DNA of 64,000 nt, from assembly GCF_900116255.1 (NCBI RefSeq), contig NZ_FPAI01000004.1, positions 103,678 through 167,677 on the forward strand, given 5' to 3'. The translations under genes and the position numbers were made by a program. Under the pieces are notes generated by a model. That model ran no database searches and had not been told where the DNA came from. It saw only the letters and a program-made list of their open reading frames with translations. This DNA comes from Halolactibacillus miurensis. Lineage in GTDB: Bacteria > Bacillota > Bacilli > Bacillales > Amphibacillaceae. Numbering within the stretch: position 1 is the first letter of the stretch; each line of letters starts with the position of its first letter. Shown here piece by piece: positions 61,071 through 64,000 of the stretch.

Positions 61071-61124
61071 TACGAAGAAAGTGCTTACATAAGTATTTTC
61101 TTATCAAATGCAGGGAGGTAAGTT

Positions 61125-62663
61125 ATGGAACTTATGTTAGAACAATTTATGAGCTTAAACTTGCTAAATCAGTTCTGGATCACGCTTTTTTTAATTATTC
61201 CGATGGTTTTAATCGCAAGAACTGTGGTGGCAGGAACACGTTACTCACCGATTTTAATTATTGTTATCTTCGGTTTGTCGATGGGATATATTTTAGTAGA
61301 AACAGGTGTTGCTGAACCTGGTATCGGAGCATTTCCGATGGTCAATATGGTTGCATCAGCTACCATTATTGCCTTAGTTGTTTCATTTTTTGTCGGCGGA
61401 CAGGAATTGCGTAAAATCTTTTCCGATAAGCCTTTAAAAAATGAAGAGATGGTGATCCCGAGTCAGGAGGAAGCTGTGCTAGGGACAACACGTACGCAAA
61501 TTGTAATGATTATTCGATCTTTCTTCTTATTAATTGGAATTGAAAGTGCGAGTAGAATGTTAATTGGTGGTTCAACGAGTGCGTTAAATAATGTGTATCC
61601 ACTGATTGCTTACATAGGCATCGTTGGAGCGGTTATCTTCATTGATAATCGAGCTACAATCACTAATAAGTCGTTATACATCCGCAAAGGAATCATTGAA
61701 ATTATTGCTATTATCGGTATTTTATATTTATCTTCATTGATTGCGGGGGGCATTGAGTCAATCATTGCCTTACCACAAATTTTCTTTGCGATGATTATCT
61801 CGGCATCGTTAGGAGCACTTTTATACCGATGGTCTTTCGGTCCCACAATCAAATCATTGCTTTTTGCAGGGATTCCTGTCGTACTTGCAAGTAATTTTAT
61901 GGTAGGAGGATCGCGGATTAGTGAAGCTTTTACTATTGAGGGGGTTAATAGTTTAATACTCTATGGATTCTTTGGTCAGCTATTCTTTATGTTCGGTGGT
62001 ATCAGTTTGATCATGTATTTTGCGAAAAATAATCATGTAAGAAACTTAGCGCCAGGTATGGCCGGTGCTCTATCCCACTCGGGTTTGACGGGTGCTTGTA
62101 CGGCGGGGGATTTAGGCAAAGAAGCTGCCCGACGTGCACCAATTATGATTAATATCCCGTTTTTTGCTCATATCTTCGTTTTTTCTGTATTAGCCATTAG
62201 TGCTGAAAGAGGAGCGCTTTGGATATTGCCATCAATAGTAATTGTTGCTATCGGTGTGTTATTTACAATAATAAGCTTAAAGCAACTTAAGAAAGCAAAT
62301 GATGAAAGTAACAAAGAAGTGAAGGCGTTAATGCAATTTTCATTTGGCTGGCAGCTAGTGGCGGTATTTGGTGGGCTGTTACTTCTCAGTTTTAGTCAAA
62401 TCCCATTTCTATTTACCGGGATGGCGCAAGCTAGTGCGATTTCTCACTTTGGTCTGTTTGCGGCCGTTCAAGGTGGTATGTTCGGTGCCGAGTCTGCAAG
62501 TTTAATTCCGTTTATCTTTTCCATGCCGTTTCTCGTTCACCCTGTTGTCTTTTTTATGTTTGGTAAAGCAATGAAAGACGATGGTCTCATGCCAATTAAA
62601 ACTGTCCACGCCATTAGCTTTATTGGTGTTATTGGTGTCATCATCTCATTATTTATCGTTTAA
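61125..62663 (+). CDS. Polytopic membrane protein, family not recognised
   Basis: A 512-residue protein with about 12 to 14 hydrophobic segments spread over the whole length and a hydrophilic loop near residues 95-120. A glycine/alanine-rich segment LAPGMAGALSHSGLTGACTAGDLGKEAARR (split: LAPGMAGALSHSG, then CTAGDLGKEAARR) near 310-340 and GGMFGAESASLIPF near 455 could be re-entrant or substrate-binding parts of a secondary transporter. I could not assign a family. It has a strong GGGAGGTAA ribosome site, its own promoter and its own terminator. Its place after glnA suggests nothing definite about substrate; no GlnR box was seen before it. Confidence 0.8.
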   Translation: MELMLEQFMSLNLLNQFWITLFLIIPMVLIARTVVAGTRYSPILIIVIFGLSMGYILVETGVAEPGIGAFPMVNMVASATIIALVVSFFVGGQELRKIFSDKPLKNEEMVIPSQEEAVLGTTRTQIVMIIRSFFLLIGIESASRMLIGGSTSALNNVYPLIAYIGIVGAVIFIDNRATITNKSLYIRKGIIEIIAIIGILYLSSLIAGGIESIIALPQIFFAMIISASLGALLYRWSFGPTIKSLLFAGIPVVLASNFMVGGSRISEAFTIEGVNSLILYGFFGQLFFMFGGISLIMYFAKNNHVRNLAPGMAGALSHSGLTGACTAGDLGKEAARRAPIMINIPFFAHIFVFSVLAISAERGALWILPSIVIVAIGVLFTIISLKQLKKANDESNKEVKALMQFSFGWQLVAVFGGLLLLSFSQIPFLFTGMAQASAISHFGLFAAVQGGMFGAESASLIPFIFSMPFLVHPVVFFMFGKAMKDDGLMPIKTVHAISFIGVIGVIISLFIV

Positions 62664-62685
62664 ATTTATAGGGAGACAACCGATA

Positions 62686-62734
62686 CGTGTGACTTAGTTA
62701 ATGCACCACTTAACTAGGTCACACGTTATTTGTT
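62686..62734 (+). terminator. Long hairpin after the membrane protein gene
   Basis: Sixteen-pair stem formed by 62686-62701 and 62710-62725 (CGTGTGAC.TAGTTAA with TTAACTA.GTCACACG, one G-T pair), eight-base loop, then a moderately T-rich tail. It probably ends transcription from 61125. Confidence 0.8.
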
Positions 62735-62769
62735 TACCACCGATAAAGAACTTCAGGTCACGGGCACTT

Positions 62770-62886
62770 AGGTGTCGTTGAGAGTTGCTGAGATTGACTG
62801 TCTGAAAGGTTAATCAGTTAGATTTATCGTTTTAGAGTGAGAAGACACCTTCCTCAAGTGCGTCAGCACTAGGTGGGTGATGAATC
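62770..62886 (+). other. Folded non-coding segment upstream of the TnpB-related gene
   Basis: AGGTGTC (62770-62776) can pair with GACACCT (62844-62850); inside, TTGACTG (62794-62800) can pair with CAGTTAG (62815-62821). Just after, AGTGC-GTCA-GCACT (62857-62870) is a perfect hairpin, and AGGTG at 62871-62875 competes for the same CACCT. The segment ends before the tnpB promoter, so it is either a separately made RNA, an insertion-sequence end or a right-end remnant of a related element. It explains most of the gene-free stretch 62735-62985. Confidence 0.5.
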
Positions 62887-62909
62887 GCTTGTTTTGAATA
62901 TTTTTGAAG

Positions 62910-62938
62910 TGACAAACATATATTCCACATGGTATAAT
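62910..62938 (+). promoter_or_regulatory. Promoter for the TnpB-related gene
   Basis: TGACAA at 62910-62915, 17-base spacer, TATAAT at 62933-62938 with extended TGG before it; 48 bases upstream of the start codon. Confidence 0.65.
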
Positions 62939-62985
62939 TAAAGCACTAACAGTGACCGTCACAAAACAAAGGGAGGATGGGTATC

Positions 62986-64000
62986 ATGGGTATGAAGGCC
63001 ATTTTTTCACATCGCTTATATAAGCATAAAATCGACCCTGATTTTGTTATGTCCATGACTCACACCCTTCGGGTGTTTAATCAAGCCAAACATTTTCGCT
63101 ATCAAGCGGATGTCCGGGAGCTTAGGGGCTCGAAAGCAAAAAGTTCTGTTTCCATCCATCAACGGTTAAAGCAACGTTACGGATTAAATGATTATTATGC
63201 GAACAGCGCTGTTCAAGAAGGACGCGCGCTTCTATCTGCACAAAAAGAATTAAAGAACGTGTACATGCATAATAAAAAAGAACAAATCAGCGCCGTTAAA
63301 AGAAAAATAAAAGCGACGAAGGCGCGCTTGACGACACTTCAAAAAATAAAAGGCTCTTTTGTCAAAGGAACACCGATGTTCAACAAGACATCACGTGAAC
63401 AACAAAAAGGGGCCTTTTTTGTTGTGACATATAAGCATTCCACCCGCTTATTTTACTGCGCCTATGATTTTGAACATCAACACCTTGATGTTGAGATCAA
63501 ACACCTAAAGTCTCGCTTGGGCCAATTGAACTTTAAGAAAGACCGATACGAAGAACAACAGACACAACTGACAAACAAAGTGACGGGTGTGTGTTTCGGT
63601 AGTAAAAAACTCGCACGCGGCCGGTTAACACAGAAGTCTTATCACGCTCATCCTGAGCGTTGGCAGAAAGATTGGGCAGCGGCGCGTTACGGTAAGATGA
63701 CTATTTCAGGACGAAAAGATGCTAAATCAGGTAACTTTGTGTTTCATTATCACCCAGAGACGCATACCCTTACCTTTAAAGCGATCGACCAATGCGTCAT
63801 TCGTCTCGCTGACGTTGTTTTTCCTTATGGTCAAGATCATGTCAATCGTGCCATTCAGACACAAATGAACCTGAAAGATAAGAAAAAGTATGGGAAGCCG
63901 ATTGCATGGTCGCTTGAGGACCATGGTGACTACTATATCGTTAAATGCTTAATTGATGTGCCTGCTACACCCTATCTGAATACCTCAACGTCAACCGGCA
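62986..64000 (+). CDS. TnpB-related protein (IS200/IS605 accessory type), 3' end beyond window
   Basis: The frame is open from ATG 62986 to the last base (338 codons). The sequence resembles the N-terminal half of the longer 'TnpB-related' proteins of IS200/IS605-type elements: SVSIHQRLKQRYGLNDYYANSAVQEGRALL, split here as SIHQRLKQRYGLNDYYANSA and VQEGRALLSAQKEL, then a lysine-rich helical part and VCFGSKKL. The RuvC catalytic residues and the zinc ribbon would lie beyond the window and cannot be judged. GGGAGGATGG precedes the start; the ATG at 62977 is inside that site. No tnpA (Y1 transposase) is seen upstream, so this would be a TnpB-only element or a domesticated copy. Confidence 0.75.
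   Translation, partial: MGMKAIFSHRLYKHKIDPDFVMSMTHTLRVFNQAKHFRYQADVRELRGSKAKSSVSIHQRLKQRYGLNDYYANSAVQEGRALLSAQKELKNVYMHNKKEQISAVKRKIKATKARLTTLQKIKGSFVKGTPMFNKTSREQQKGAFFVVTYKHSTRLFYCAYDFEHQHLDVEIKHLKSRLGQLNFKKDRYEEQQTQLTNKVTGVCFGSKKLARGRLTQKSYHAHPERWQKDWAAARYGKMTISGRKDAKSGNFVFHYHPETHTLTFKAIDQCVIRLADVVFPYGQDHVNRAIQTQMNLKDKKKYGKPIAWSLEDHGDYYIVKCLIDVPATPYLNTSTSTG

Noticed and set aside
62686..62725. The long hairpin after the membrane protein gene as the subterminal palindrome of an IS200/IS605 element
   Set aside because: It is a clean, near-perfect stem with a T-rich tail directly after a stop codon, which fits a terminator better; IS ends usually have shorter, bulged hairpins. It could be revisited if copies are found.
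1..64000. CRISPR arrays, tRNA or rRNA genes, prophage genes or toxin-antitoxin pairs
   Set aside because: None were seen: no regularly spaced repeats, no tRNA cloverleaf noticed in the gaps, and nearly all gaps are filled by promoters, leaders and terminators of housekeeping genes.

Overview
The window is a 64 kb piece of chromosome from a low-GC Gram-positive bacterium, almost certainly a spore-forming member of the Bacillaceae. Protein sequences and gene order match the Bacillus subtilis block that runs from the end of the fla/che operon to glnA. Sporulation genes (ymxH type, dpaA, dpaB, spoIIIE, spoVS, cotE) sit beside flagellar-operon end genes (a FapA/DUF342 gene and a SwrB-like gene), so the organism, or its recent ancestor, could sporulate and swim. 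Very acidic linkers in some exported or membrane proteins would suit a salt- or alkali-tolerant member, but the species cannot be fixed from this window. All genes found are on the plus strand. No rRNA, tRNA or CRISPR array was seen.

Layout. 1-1.8 kb: tail of the flagellar operon. 1.9-5.1 kb: rpsB-tsf, then pyrH-frr, with terminators and promoters between the units. 5.3-14.3 kb: uppS-cdsA-rseP-proS-polC, serving the lipid carrier, phospholipid precursor, intramembrane proteolysis, prolyl-tRNA and replication; the usual dxr gene between cdsA and rseP is missing. 14.3-24.1 kb: the translation/transcription block rimP-nusA-ylxR-ylxQ-infB-ylxP-rbfA-truB-ribF-rpsO-pnp, with structured leaders before rimP, rpsO and pnp. 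24.2-28.4 kb: ymxH, dipicolinate synthase dpaAB, asd and dapG. 28.5-36.6 kb: spoIIIE, a GntR/UTRA regulator and a BMP-type nucleoside ABC importer. 36.8-43 kb: EF-P modification-associated ymfF-ymfH-ymfI, the RodZ-like ymfM, pgsA and cinA. 43.1-50.2 kb: recA, rny, a small membrane protein, ymdB, spoVS, miaB, ricA and cotE. 50.3-58.7 kb: mutS-mutL-miaA-hfq-hflX and a PLP-dependent lyase. 58.8-60.7 kb: glnR-glnA. 60.9-62.7 kb: a remnant of a second glnA 3' end, then an unrecognised polytopic membrane protein. 62.7-64 kb: a structured non-coding segment and the start of a TnpB-related gene that runs off the window.

Compared with B. subtilis, as recalled, the order is conserved but pruned: dxr, ylxY/mlpA, dapA-rnjB-tepA, ymfJ/ymfK, tdh/kbl and spoVK are absent from their usual places. 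The most interesting non-coding signals are a near-consensus CodY box next to a perfect GlnR box upstream of glnRA, a long hairpin in the pnp leader, a three-way-junction S15-type leader before rpsO, two overlapping promoters with an operator-like inverted repeat before rny, a decayed 3' duplicate of glnA with its terminator, and the folded segment upstream of the TnpB-related gene. The window is mainly housekeeping DNA. I do not claim a new defence or metabolic system; the right-hand edge is the only accessory-looking part.
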